A stretch of 64,000 nucleotides of DNA from assembly GCA_019671135.1 (NCBI GenBank), contig JAHRHY010000008.1, positions 248,001 through 312,000 on the forward strand. Reading direction: 5' to 3'. Below the pieces are notes generated by a model. The model did no database searches. It was not told where the DNA came from and saw only the letters and a program-made list of their open reading frames with translations. The translations under genes and the position numbers were made by a program. This stretch comes from Linnemannia hyalina (taxonomy: Eukaryota; Mortierellomycota; Mortierellomycetes; Mortierellales; Mortierellaceae). Shown piece after piece: positions 1 to 12,100 of this stretch; position 1 is the first letter of the stretch, and every line of letters begins with the position of its first letter.

Positions 1-531
1 CTGTGGAGTGGGGGTAACGTTGGAAGTGGTGTGATGGGGAAGAGAAGAAGGATGATCCCCATTGGTTCTGCGCTGTTGGTCAAGGTCAGATCGAGACCAG
101 GGCCAGGCGAAACGAGACCACAATGACGTCGATTGGTTGGTGTCCGTCTGGTGCAGGTGTTGCTGCTGCTCCTCTTGATCGAGTGCCTTCTCCTTTCCAA
201 GAGCGCCCTCCCCGAAGGCGGAGGGGGAGGAAGAGGGGTCTTGGGGACCACCTCCCCAGTGGTCTGGTCTCTTTTGGCCCGAGAGAGAAGTAACAGAGGA
301 GGGCCTAGGCGAGACCAGGGAGGCCTGAAGGTCCCCTGTTGCTGAGGGTTCGTTCGAGGAGGTCCCTCCACTGGTGATGATACCGTTGGATCCAATCAAG
401 GCCCGATCCTGTTCAACCGATTCATGCGAGGACTTGACGCCTGCGCGGGACTGGGGAGGGATCTGCTCAAAGGGCAGCTTGGCCCTGGGGCCATGCATGT
501 CCAGCTGATCGTCTGGGGAAGGCAGGTTCAT
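1..531 (-). CDS. Partial hypothetical protein, N-terminal 177 codons, runs off left edge
   Basis: I do not recognise this gene. On the minus strand an ATG at 531 opens a frame with no stop down to base 1, so the C-terminal part lies outside the window. The visible 177 residues are hydrophilic and disordered-looking: rich in Ser, Pro, Gln and Asp, starting MNLPSPDDQLDM, with a Gln/His stretch near residues 130-140 and one aromatic patch (SLWSRFAWPWSR) near residue 145. There is no signal peptide and no membrane helix in this part. The start was chosen because it follows a CT-rich leader, on the minus strand, of the kind seen before other genes here, and codon use is GC-rich at third positions. 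It could be the N-terminus of a regulatory or scaffold protein, but nothing visible assigns a function. Confidence 0.6.
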   Translation of the reverse strand, partial: MNLPSPDDQLDMHGPRAKLPFEQIPPQSRAGVKSSHESVEQDRALIGSNGIITSGGTSSNEPSATGDLQASLVSPRPSSVTSLSGQKRPDHWGGGPQDPSSSPSAFGEGALGKEKALDQEEQQQHLHQTDTNQSTSLWSRFAWPWSRSDLDQQRRTNGDHPSSLPHHTTSNVTPTPQ

Positions 532-625
532 TGTGAATGCGAGAGAGCAAAGTTAATGAAGGGGGAGTGTTGGAGGTGGTGGTAGTTGAAGGTAGTTGGT
601 GGTGGGTAGAGGAGAATAAGAGGAA

Positions 626-671
626 TAAGAAGAGAAGAAGAAGAAGAAGAAGAAGAAGAAGAAGAAGAAGA
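626..671. repeat. (AAG)n microsatellite in the leader of the left-edge gene
   Basis: A nearly pure AAG/GAA run, read as CTT/TTC on the minus strand, lies about 100 bases upstream of the minus-strand ATG at 531. It is part of a longer CT-rich leader. Confidence 0.9.
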
Positions 672-1005
672 GCAATAAGGAGACGGACAAGGGTCTGCTT
701 GAAAGAGAAGAAGAAGAGGAGAGAAGAGGAAGGATGAAGTGTAGAAATGAATAATGGGAAAGTGCGGGGATCTGACAGAGAGCAAAAATAGGGCCCTGGT
801 CGAGGCCATTCAGACAGACAGACTAAGGTTATTACAAGGGAGAAGAGCGAGGAGATGAGGCAATTCATTCATTCATACTTCTCGCTCGTACATATCGAGT
901 TGTTTGTTTGTCCACCCTATTGGTGTTGGGTACAGAGTTGGGGTGGTCTTCTTGGTCGGCTGTGGCCGCGTTCACACTCTCCTTTGCGCTGTCTCTTGTC
1001 TTGTC

Positions 1006-1100
1006 GCCTTCTCTTGTCGCTTGTCGCTTGTCTCTTGTCGCTTGTCTCTTGTCTCTTGTCTCTTGTCTCTTGTCTCTTGTCTCTTGTCTCTTGTCTCTTT
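1006..1100. repeat. 7-bp tandem repeat (CTTGTCT/CTTGTCG)
   Basis: About thirteen head-to-tail copies of a heptamer. The first copies alternate CTTGTCG and CTTGTCT and the later ones are uniformly CTTGTCT. A 7-bp period is not a multiple of three, so the ORFs through it are by-products of the repeat. Confidence 0.9.
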
Positions 1101-3495
1101 TCTCGGCGAGGATTATTATATCTTTCTGTCTCCTCTTCCATTGCCTTCACAACAGTAGTCAGTAGATATCAATACTGTCTTCTTTCTCCTCCCGTCGATT
1201 CCCCTTCCGGTTCCGTCCTCTTCCTAGACCCAAAACAAAAAAGAAGCGGCCCTTGCATTTCATTTCGCATTTCCGTACTAATACCCAACATCTACAACCC
1301 GAAAGGTTATGCAACTTACACTTCTCGTCATCATCCCCTCTCTCTTTGTCGCACTGGATTGGTGCCCCTTGACTGCCCACGCCCAATGAGAAAGAAATAC
1401 AAAAACAGCCTATACACTTCCTCCACCTGCACCCTCTCCGCACAATTACGACCTTGACTAATGTCCAATTGGTTGCCGTCGAGAAGGTGACAGCGCCTTA
1501 ATACGCCATCGCCGCCCCCTCTCTCATCTATTTTCCCCAGAAATACATGTGCGCCTACGCAGTCCCAGCCAATCCGCCCCCTTTCTCAAAGACAATTCGC
1601 GAAAACGAAAGAACAAAAAATGGCCGAGAATAATAATAACAATACGTTTTTTTTTTTTTTTTTTTTGGTCAGTTCTTCCTCATTGACTATGATGCATATT
1701 AGATCACCCCTGGGTGCGCAACCACTCTCCTCTTCCTTTCCGCGACAAACACGCCTCTCTTCTATTCCACCCTTCCACAACTTCCCTATCATCTTTTACT
1801 TCTTCTGAAGTGAATATCCACAAGAGAGACGGAGAGGGAAACAAACATTTTAGGACCTGCAGAGGCGATCAGTGTGTCCTGCAGGAAAGCCAAGATAGGG
1901 GAGGGAAGGAGGCATAGAGGACGTCAAGGAAGACGAAAAAAAGGAAAAGGGCCCAGAACATCTCGCTTTCATCTCCCTCGTGGCCCCAATATGATACAAT
2001 CTTAGTCAGTGGACGGTGCATAATGGGAACGTTCATTTGTCCGTTTATGATAAGGGTGTGCTAAAAGGAGAAGGCTTTTTGTCGCTTCGTTACCGAGAAT
2101 TGCGTAAATTTGAACAAGTGGGTCTGTCCAGAGTCTCCATAGTCCAGACAATGAGAGTGGCTTGGTCATTTTATGATTTAGCCAACACGTGCAAGGAACA
2201 ATGGGAAGAAGAAATGCATACAAAGTCTCCATGGATTTAATATGCCCATGTCTAGACTTGCTAGTGAAAAAGAAGCTTGAAACTTAGGGTGGGTGAAGAA
2301 ACAAAAGAACAAAGAGATGAGAGCAACGCTGAGGAGGAGGAAAAGCCCTGATGGATAGAGGAGGAAGAACAAGGGTCCATCATCAATCAATTGAAGCCCC
2401 GCTGATGCTGATGCTGATGCTGAAGGTAAATTAGAATCCTGGCACCGCCAGTTGGACTTATCTGATTCAAAAAACAGGGATCAACGGTCGGTTATTACTC
2501 TATGGTTGTAGACTACGATTGCCATGGCAGGATGACAATGATGACAACAAGAAGGTCCATGCTGCAGATTGTATGTGAGGATATGAATAGCTTGAACATG
2601 TCATGTTCACGCCGGGTGTCAGATTGCGCCTAGGGTTGTTATTCCCCGGGTCAGAGACACAACAGACAGCAGTCAAGAAGAGAGACGCCTTGCTCTGGCG
2701 CTGCCTCGATTGACGAATTGGGGTGGAGGGACAACAGACATGTCCGCGTTCTCTATGGGCCTAAGAATAGATTATTCGCTTCGTTGACATACTTTTTTTC
2801 TTTTTTCTTTCTGAATCTTCGTTGAACGAACCTTAAAGCAGAAGAGAAGGGCGAGAGCACGCCTACGATACGATACGATACGATTCGGTATGAGAAAAAG
2901 AAGGAAAAGAGCCAGGCAGCAAACAAACGAGAACAGACAGGTACTGTACCCCTAGGGAGGTAATTTACACATTTTACGCCAACAACAACATTATTGTTCT
3001 ATTTCGCTGTGTTTAGTGTTTTGATTGGAAGAAGAATAACAAGGGGAGCGAACGTGCTTTGCCTTTTATTTCAGAGGCGTACCTGGAAAACAACCATGAG
3101 ACAGATGGATGGGAGGAATGAAGAGATACTTCCTCCCTTTGCGCGTTTCCCTCCTCTCTTCCCTTCTTCTCCTTCTTCTCCTTCCTCCACACCATCCCCC
3201 CTGGTTCCTTCCTGGCTCCACACCCTCTCCCTCTTTTGTTTACGACCCCTCACGCTCCACGCGCTCTCTCTCTCTCTCCCTCTCCTTTTTCAACTATTTC
3301 GTCATCCCCGGTCCAGATCACAACAACTCCTAGTTCAACGGCCATTCATTCATTCTCTCCCAGCCCTCATCGGAATCTCATTCACCTTACATACACTCAC
3401 ACCTTTCCATCTCTCCCCAACTTTGTTCTTCTTCCTAACCTCCTATTGCCTTCGTTGTTTGAAAGTGAACAAGAGAAGCAATAGCTCCCGCCATC
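1101..3495. other. Intergenic region upstream of the GH17 gene
   Basis: I see no convincing gene. It holds a run of about 22 T at 1646-1667, short AT-rich stretches, a GCTGATGCT-type imperfect repeat near 2401-2420, CGATACGATA repeats near 2865-2885, and a CT-rich pyrimidine leader from about 3150 to 3480 just before the ATG at 3496. The short ORFs here have neither domain signal nor consistent codon use. Confidence 0.6.
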
Positions 3496-5386
3496 ATGTC
3501 CCACCGCAACAACCACCACAACAACAATAACCAGGACGACTATGTCGACGTTGATGACTACGACAGCGCCTCGGGATACGCTCTCCAACAACGCATGACT
3601 CCTCAACAACAGCGTCAGGAGGAACGCCGTCGCAACGCCGAGGCCAATGGTGCCGCTGCGGCCGCCGCTGGCTCCGGCGCCTCGCCTTGGTTGAACAAAC
3701 AAAAGAAAAAGTCGAGCAAATGGAAGACCATTGCCTGGTCTGTCCTTGTCATCCTTATCCTCGCTGTTGCCGGTGTTCTTGCTTGGTATTTTGCTGTTTA
3801 CAAGAAGAACAACGCCAATGGTGGATCCAACAACAGCAGCAACAACGGCAACACTGTTAACAGCGGTACTCCCGCTGCCGGCCCTACTGGTAAGCATTTT
3901 CGCTACTATTCATTCTTCTTGGCCATAACTCCTCTTCGCCACTTCCCTTATTGCTTTGATGATCCATTCTCTCCTCCCCCTTTGTGTTTTCGCGCCTCGT
4001 TATGTTATTATCTTTTTCATGAGAGATATGTGAGCAAGTACCATTGAATATTGACAAAAGGCACAACCATCACGACCAACCAACCAACTAACCGGCGTAC
4101 AAGTGAGAGCAAAGGAAGCAGGAATAGCAACCCAGGGTTGGAACGACACTGTCCTGTCTGTAGCCCGACTCTCTCGTCTCTCCTCCTTCGAAACACAAGG
4201 TTCATTATTATGAGCAGCGCATATGGCTCTGATGAAATTCGTGGTTTTAACCTACACACACACAGAATAACATATGGGCGTCCACCAACAAAAAACCCCC
4301 AATTATCATGCAAAAGCCAACAGCCCTGCATCTTATTTACTCTCACTCTCGCGTACACCCTGGCACCTTCCGTCTCTTCATCGCGCCCATTTGTTGTTTT
4401 TTCCGTCTCTTTTTCCATGTGGGACAAAGACACTCACACATGCAACATCCTTATTTCGTAACTGGTGTGTTCTATGAATAGTCGTTGGACCCAACGGCAC
4501 AGTCTTGCCCAACACCAACTACCCCCTCAAGAAGGTTTTCTACGGCATGGCCTACGTGCCTCTCGGTGCCCAGCTCCCCGGCTGTTACAACACCCAACAG
4601 AGTGTCGATGACGAGCTCGCCCTCCTTGTCCAAACCACCGCCCGTGTCCGTCTCTACGGAACTGATTGCAAGGTCCTCGAATACGTCCTCAACTCGATCG
4701 TGCGCAAGAAGCTCGACCTCAAGGTCGTCGTCGGTATCTGGATCGACAAGGACAACACGACCTACACCCGCCAGATGGGTGATTTCTTCAAGGTCATGGA
4801 GACAAACTCCTGGGACAACCTTCTTGGCGTCTCGGTCGGAAACGAGGTCCTCTTTGACAAATACCAGTCCGAAGCGTTCCTTATAGCCGCCATTGCCGAG
4901 GTCAAGGCCAAAGTCGTCGCCCTGGGCCACAAGGATCTCCCTGTCTTCTCGTCGGATCTCGAAAGCTCCAACACCTACCCTCTGACCAGCAACGAAGACA
5001 GGGCTGGCGTCAACCTCCACCCTTTCTTCTCCGGCATCCCTATCGAACAGGCCGCCGATTGGTACTGGAAGTACTTGAAGGAGATCGTCACGCCAAAGGT
5101 CAACGCTAACAGGACGACCCCCATCGACATCTGGATCACCGAAGTGGGCTGGCCCACCTTCCCCGCCTCCGCCGCCCAACAGGGATCCGTCCCCTCCATC
5201 CCCAACCTTCAAACCTTCCTTGATACTTGGTTGTGCGAGGCCAACAAGAACGGCATGCCCTATTATTACTTTGAGTTCTTTGATGCCCCTTGGAAGATCT
5301 GGCCCGGCTCTGCTGTTGAGGGCTTCTGGGGCTTGATGACCATTGATAAGAAGCTCAAGGTCAAGCTGCCTGACTGTCTGATTTAA
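3496..5386 (+). CDS. Membrane-anchored GH17 glucan beta-1,3-glucosidase-like protein
   Basis: Exons 3496-3889 and 4482-5386 (intron 592 bases, GTAAGC...TAG, phase 1) give 432 residues. Residues 1-75 are a hydrophilic Asn/Gln/Ala-rich cytosolic tail ending in basic KKKSSKWK. Residues about 79-101 are one membrane helix with no cleavable signal, so this is a type II membrane protein. From about 150 it is a glycoside hydrolase family 17 barrel: the probable acid/base Glu is in SVGNEVLF (E253) and the nucleophile in WITEVGWP (E352). GH17 enzymes of this kind cut or remodel cell-wall beta-1,3-glucan at the outer face of the plasma membrane. The layout resembles fungal GH17 proteins with an N-terminal anchor; endo- versus exo- or transglycosylase action cannot be told from sequence alone. 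The intron is long for a fungus, but phase and both splice signals fit, and the GH17 frame lacks a usable ATG without exon 1. Confidence 0.9.
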
Positions 5387-5837
5387 CTAATGGATGTGAC
5401 AACATGTGGGATTCTGTATATCCACCATTTCATCATTTTTTTCTTCTTTTACTCATCATACAAAAATATCATAATTTCAATATTCATACAAACTTGCTTG
5501 CAATGTCGCTGACATTGATATCGATTCTACAACGGTGCAACTGAGGAACATGCAAACGTCAAACTGCAAAAAAAAAAAAAAAAGGCATTTAGCACGATGG
5601 TAGGGTGGAGAAATACGACGGTAGGGCGAGCACTGTTGATGTAGCGGACCTCAGAGGGACGAGTGGTTGGTTGTGGGTTAATCAAACAAATCTGGCGCAG
5701 AACTTAAAAATGAGCGTTGTTTTCCTTACACACTCTACACTTCCTTCTACCCTTTGCCTTTCTTTCATTTCATCCGTCCAATTCGGTCATCCAGTTCCTG
5801 TGCGAGTGAGTCAATCAGCACCCCCCCCCCGATTTCG

Positions 5838-6420
5838 ACAAGCAGGATTCGAGTGTGGGATCCGAAAACAGGAACACCAGAGGCTGACTGGGTCATTCTC
5901 CGTGTTGATGCCACCAATGATCAAAGCAAAACGGTGAGTGAGACGGCTAATCAATATAACGCGAGAGGTTCCGTGGTATTCTCCTCAGTTTGCGGTTGAA
6001 TTAGTATCGGACTCACCCCGACTTCGTCTTTTTCGATCCCCGAGCCCAACAGACCTTCGCCAACCTCTGAAAGAAGTGTGTTTATCAGACAGGCTACAGT
6101 CAATGGACTACTCACCGGATGGCCAGCAACTCGTACTCGGTACTTATGCCTCCTCGGTCTATGCACTAGGATCTTCAGTCGGACAAACTTGGTATCAAAT
6201 TGGAGGGACATGACTAACGAAGTTGACTGCGTCGCCTACTCTCCTTGTGGCAAATGGATCCCCTTTGGGCAGTCACGACAAGACAGCGCGTCTCTGGTCA
6301 GGCGAGGTTGACAGTTGGTCCCTGTGTTGCTGTTGTCAGTGGATGTTCAGAGGCCGTTGCAAGCGTTGCGTGGAATCCGTTTGTTGTAGCAAAAAGGGAG
6401 TTATGATAATAAAGTAGTGA
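5838..6420 (+). pseudogene. Decayed WD40-repeat fragments (NLR/HET-E-like family)
   Basis: Three forward frames each carry pieces of WD40 blades: IRVWDPKTGTP near 5850, MDYSPDGQQLVLGTY near 6105, VDCVAYSPCGKW near 6225 and SHDKTARLW near 6265. The YSPDG and (R/K)xW blade signatures are typical of the highly repeated WD40 tails on fungal NACHT/NLR-type proteins. No single frame carries more than one or two blades, and stops and shifts lie between them, so this is a dead fragment. There is no start codon or NTPase domain nearby. Orientation is opposite to the second remnant at 6830-8050, so the two converge. Confidence 0.7.
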
Positions 6421-6829
6421 GGGAAAAGTGTAGAAAAGGATGTGTCAAGGAGGTGAGCGGGACAGAAACGTATCCTCTTTATTTTGGAATCTGTCTATCT
6501 TAAATAACCCTCTTAGCACGTGAGTAAACATGCACCTACTGCGACTAGCAGATGCTAAACATCTCACACATGTTGTGCACGTACACAACACCGGTGGTGT
6601 CGATGGAGAGTGTGGTATATTCAAGGGTGCTGTTGAGGTTGTTGGTCCAACGCTGCGCTCTTGATGGATCGTGGTCACAAGGAGGCGATGTATCACGATG
6701 AGGAAGAAATAAGCCCAGGAGAAGGAGGGAATGGAAGAACATCCCGAACATAAATTTCGCGCACCATGTCTTTTCATTCTTCTTTGCTTCGGACGGACGT
6801 AGCCATTCGAGACTTTTGTAGTCATGTTC

Positions 6830-8050
6830 AAAACCTCCTCTTGTCTGGGGCAGGTACTCTGGTGTACAATAAAAAAATGAAGCAGTACTGTACAGTACCT
6901 AGGTCACTCCTTAGACTCCAAACACGAGGATCCATCATTAATACCGCGCTGCACGAGCGACTGTCGATTAATAGGGGGCTGAGTCCCTTTGTACCAATAA
7001 TCATAGCTCCAGAAGAAGAGAGAACTGCAGGCCCAGCGCTCCTAACGAGTTGTGCGGACCAGATCCCCCCCGACTCGTTGCAGACTCCACGTTCGAACGG
7101 GCCCATGCCTGCATCCCAGTCGCAACCTCCTAGGTCTCCAATTAATATCGACAACCTCCCCAGAGAATTCGCGAAATCGCAAAGGGAGGGACTACTCCTA
7201 AACGTCCTATTCGATGTACCGCGCCAGAGCCAGACTGCATGGCCGTATCCAGTCGTTATGCTGAAAACTCAAAGCAACCCTCTATGTGGTCATGCCTTAA
7301 AGTGTGCACTAGTGAGAAGAAAAGTCCATATTCTGGTGACTCGATGTAATCAGCAAAGCCGTCTGGCGAATAGCATACTGTCCGGACCCAGTTATTGTCC
7401 TCATCTTGTAAGCACAAGAGACGCGCCAAGTAAACCACCTTCCAGACTCGAACGGTGTCCACCCTTGCTTGCCGGTACAATCCTAAAGCCACCCGGCAGA
7501 GAAAGACGCGCTTCTGACCCAATCCTTGTGGCCTCTAAGGACGTGTGTCCTGGCTCTCCTGAACTCGCATCCCCATAATCGTAGTGTTGTACCGTCGCTC
7601 TCGGTGACCATCCAGTCGCCACGCGGAGAAAACCTTACACTGTTTACTTTTTCGGTATGCCCAGTGAGGACAAAGTGGTCGAACCCAATCTCGTCCAACC
7701 CAGACCCTGACGTCGCTACTGCTTCCTGCCGCTGGCAACTCCAAAGCCATTGGACGAATAGCGCGATACAGTCGACCTGGTTGATACCACAGGAAAACAG
7801 ATATTTGCCAGGTTTCACCAATGGATGCATTTTTGTTTACTGAATCTCGTCATCGTCGCTTCCGGAGAGAAGAACGTTGGCCATCAAGCGAGTATGTTAC
7901 ACTTGAGATAGGATCCGAGGAACCCTAACATATCGAGCATGGTCCCCCCCTTCCCCAACAGAAGTCAAACTCCCAAAACCGTACGGTCTTATCCCGACTG
8001 CTCGAGGCTAGCCGTGAAATCACTTAGAGCGAATACGGCGCCGGGCCGCA
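6830..8050 (-). pseudogene. Decayed WD40-repeat gene remnant, minus strand
   Basis: Reading the minus strand from 8050 downward, blades appear in changing frames: SSRDKTVRFWEF near 7980, LTGHTEKVNSVRFSPRGDW near 7650, LRGHKDWVRSASF near 7540, VRTVCYSPDG near 7390, and a tail with GTKGLSP and VLMMDPRVWS near 6900-7000 that looks like the end of this gene type. The order on the strand is right for one gene, but stops and frameshifts separate nearly every blade. The family is that of fungal NLR-like proteins whose WD40 arrays are thought to act in non-self recognition; that role is family knowledge. No NTPase part is seen upstream to 8900. Confidence 0.7.
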
Positions 8051-9143
8051 GGATCGGAATGGCCCCTGCAGAGATAGAGACAAGAGCACTAGCTTGTGCG
8101 TTCCCACAACTTTACAGTCTTTCCCTTTGCTTTCGTTTTTTTTTGGATGAGGGTTGCACAGAGATAAGGGTGGGAGGAGAGAAGGGGAGGGATCGAGCAT
8201 GGCTCAGATTGATATCCCATGGTACACCTGTGTCTCTCCGACCATCGAAGTACCGGTAGTTGCCCATAGTTACTCTACATTGAATGCACGGGTTTTTTTC
8301 CAAGGGTACGCGTTTTCATCGATGGGAACCCTGTCTCAAATAAGGTGAGTCTGATAAAGGGGTTGACCAGTGAATTTGCAAAGACAAACCAACACAACGG
8401 TCAATTGATCATCCTACCTTCGAATAGTTTCGTCGAGGTAACAAAAGGAACCAGATGAACTCTTCCTAGCAGACTTTTCTTTTCTCAAAGACGAACAGCC
8501 TCCATGACCCTATGAGCGACAGGAAGAGCTTACCATTGAATAAAAGGCCCCACAAACAACATCTTTTCAAGTAGTATGTGGAGAGAGCAACCCTAGACGA
8601 AGAAGAAGAAAAAAGCAAGCAAGCAAGCACGTTTTCCCCGCAAATCATAGTATGGGCATCCCTTTGCTAAAAAGCAACATTGACGTTACAGGGGGTGTAG
8701 GTCAAACTATGCCAATACACACTTGGGTGGATTGTTGATCCAACACCAAATTCTCGGTGTAAGAAACAACTTTGAATAACGTAAAAGTGCCATAGAACCA
8801 TGGACCCTGTTGTTAGGTGACCCGCTGCTTGTAAAAAGTGTACAAAATCCAATTCGAAGAAGAGAAGGAAGCTCAGCGACATGGTAAATGGTATCAAGCC
8901 TACTTTACTTTACTTTCTTTTCATTCATTATTCAAGTCATCTACACGGAATCTCTTTACAAACACGAGAAACAATCAAGTAGAGAAGAGTGAGGCGAAAA
9001 GTCTTTTGGTATTGTTGTTTATTATTGAGTTTCGTGTGCTTTTATTTGCAAGAAAAATGAATGGTTGTCGACTGACTGTATGGTGGAGGTGCATTACTCG
9101 TTGTTTTTGTGATCTTATTAGGGTTGCCGTGCTACCGTAGGGT
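8051..9143. other. Intergenic region with no visible gene
   Basis: About 1.1 kb of AT-rich sequence between the WD40 remnant and the stop of the large repeat protein. The last part is presumably the 3' untranslated region of the minus-strand gene ending at 9144. No domain signal is seen. Confidence 0.5.
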
Positions 9144-12100
9144 TTAGTAGTGGATATACTCGGCACCAGGGATAACGTCTGTCTCCTCATTATCACCCTC
9201 ATCGTCATCTCCATCGTCATGGCCGGCACCATCGTTGTTGGAGTTGGTTGGAGGAACGGAAGAGAGACTGACATGAGAAGCGGTATCTTGATCATCGACA
9301 TCACCAGAGTCGTCGCTGTCGTCACCATTATCGTCACCGCCGCCACCATGGTCACCAGAGTCGTCGCCATCGCCAGCGCCAGGGTTCTGACTGGCGCCAC
9401 CAGTGCCTCCGAGTTCATCACCACCAGAGTCATCGCCATCGCCATTGCCAGCGCCAGGGTTCTGACTGGCACCACCAGTGCCTCCGAGTTCATCACCACC
9501 AGAGTCACCGCCATCGCCATTGCCAGCGCCAGGGTTCTGACTGGCACCACCAGTGCCTCCGAGTCCGTCACCACCAGAGTCATCGCCATCGCCATTGCCA
9601 GCGCCAGGGTTCTGACTGGCACCACCAGTGCCTCCGAGTTCATCACCACCAGAGTCACCGCCATCGCCATTGCCAGCGCCAGGGTTCTGACTGGCACCAC
9701 CAGTGCCTCCGAGTCCGTCACCACCAGAGTCATCGCCATCGCCATTGCCAGCGCCAGGGTTCTGACTGGCACCACCAGTGCCTCCGAGTTCATCACCACC
9801 AGAGTCATCGCCACTTCCAGCACCAGGGTTCTGACTGGCGCCACCAGTACCTCCGAGTCCATCACCACCAGAGCCATCGCCACCGCCATTACCAGCGCCA
9901 GGGTTCTGACTGGCACCACCAGTACCTCCGAGTCCATCACCACCAGAGTCATCGCCACCGCCATTACCAGCGCCAGGGTTCTGACTGGCACCACCAGTAC
10001 CTCCGAGTTCATCACCACCAGAGTCATCGCCATCGCCATTGCCAGCGCCAGGGTTCTGACTGGCACCACCAGTGCCTCCGAGTCCATCACCACTAGAGTC
10101 ATCGCCACCGCCATTACCAGCGCCAGGGTTCTGACTGGCACCACCAGTACCTCCGAGTTCATCACCACCAGAGTCATCGCCATCGCCATTGCCAGCGCCA
10201 GGGTTCTGACTGGCACCACCAGTGCCTCCGAGTCCATCACCACTAGAGTCATCGCCACCGCCATTACCAGCGCCAGGGTTCTGACTGGCACCACCAGTGC
10301 CTCCGAGTTCATCACCACCAGAGTCATCGCCACCGCCATTGCCAGCGCCAGGGTTCTGACTGGCACCACCAGTGCCTCCGAGTTCATCACCACCAGAGTC
10401 GTCGCCACTTCCAGCACCAGGGTTCTGACTGGCACCACCAGTGCCTCCGAGTCCATCACCACCAGAGTCATCGCCACTTCCAGCACCAGGGTTCTGACTG
10501 GCGCCACCAGTACCTTTGGGCTTTCCATCAGGACCGAGTTCGCCGGGACCACCGCCACCACCAGGATTACCAGTACCATTGGGCTTTCCGCCAGGACCGG
10601 GTTCGTCGGAACCACCGCCATTACCAGCGTTACCAGTGTCTTTGGGCTTTCCGCCAGGGCCGAGTTCACCGGAACCACCACCACCGCCAGCATTACCAGT
10701 ACCTTTGGGCTTTCCATCAGGGCCGAGTTCGTCGGAACCACCGCCATTGCCAGCATTACCAGTACCTTTGGGCTTTCCATCAGGGCCGAGTTCGCCGGAA
10801 CCACCGCCATTGCCGGCGTTACCAGTGTCTTTGGGCTTTCCATCAGGGCCGAGTTCGTCGGAACCACCGCCATTGCCAGCATTACCAGTGTCTTTGGGCT
10901 TTCCGCCAGGACCGGGTTCGCCGGAACCACCGCCATTACCAGCATTACCAGTGTCTTTGGGCTTTCCGCCAGGGCCGAGTTCACCGGAACCACCACCACC
11001 GCCAGCATTACCAGTACCTTTGGGCTTTCCATCAGGGCCGAGTTCGTCGGAACCACCGCCATTGCCAGCATTACCAGTACCTTTGGGCTTTCCATCAGGG
11101 CCGAGTTCGTCGGAACCACCGCCATTGCCGGCGTTACCAGTGTCTTTGGGCTTTCCGCCAGGACCGGGTTCGCCGGAACCACCGCCATTACCAGCATTAC
11201 CAGTGTCTTTGGGCTTTCCATCAGGGCCGAGTTCGCCGGAACCACCGCCATTGCCGGCGTTACCAGTGTCTTTGGGCTTTCCATCAGGGCCGAGTTCGTC
11301 GGAACCACCGCCATTGCCAGCATTACCAGTGTCTTTGGGCTTTCCGCCAGGACCGGGTTCGCCGGAACCACCGCCATTACCAGCATTACCAGTGTCTTTG
11401 GGCTTTCCGCCAGGGCCGAGTTCGTCGGAACCACCGCCACCGCCACCAGACTCTGCTCCGCCAGTACCAGGACCCTTGGGAGTAGGGTTAGGTTTGGTGG
11501 GGATACCACCGCCACCAGGAGTCAGACCACCGTTTCCGGCACCACTACCACCGTTGCCGCTTCCATTTTCACCTTGCTCACCGGGACCACCGGGAGTAAT
11601 ACCAGGTCTTCCGCCGCTGTCGCTTGTGCCGGGGGTAGGAGGTTTGGTGGAAGGAGGAGGGCGTTTGTCGGGATCGCCTCCTGGAGGGTGGGGGGTTCCT
11701 GGAAGCTCAATGGTGCCACCACCGTTGCCTTTACCATTTCCAGGGGTCAGGATAGGGTTGGGTTTCGCGGTGCCCGAGCCAGGCTTTCCAGGAGTAGTAG
11801 GAGGGTGAAGTTTGCCTGCGCCATCGCTGGGGGTGTGGACTGTGCCTGGAGGTTTAGTTGTTGGAGGAGGAGGGTGCTTATCAGGATCGCCACCAGTACC
11901 ACCACCCGGTTTGCCTGGAGTAGTGATCGGTCTGCCGGGTGGGTTCAATGGAGGTTTGGTGGAACCGCCAGAGCCACCGTTGTTTCCGCCGGTGGCTGGT
12001 GGTTTGGCAGCACCACCGCTACCGGCGTTGGTAGGGGGTTTATAGTCGGGGTCGCCGCCGCGTGGTGGGGGTGGTGGTTCGATGGAGACGATTCCTGCGA

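Noticed and set aside
1159..1443. Cys-rich 94-codon frame on the minus strand
   Set aside because: No signal peptide, no regular cysteine spacing, and it overlaps a pyrimidine-rich leader-like stretch on the other strand.
6445..6831. 128-codon frame on the minus strand after the WD40 relic
   Set aside because: It follows the WD40 remnant in the same direction but has no blade motif and odd codon use; probably 3' flank of the dead gene.
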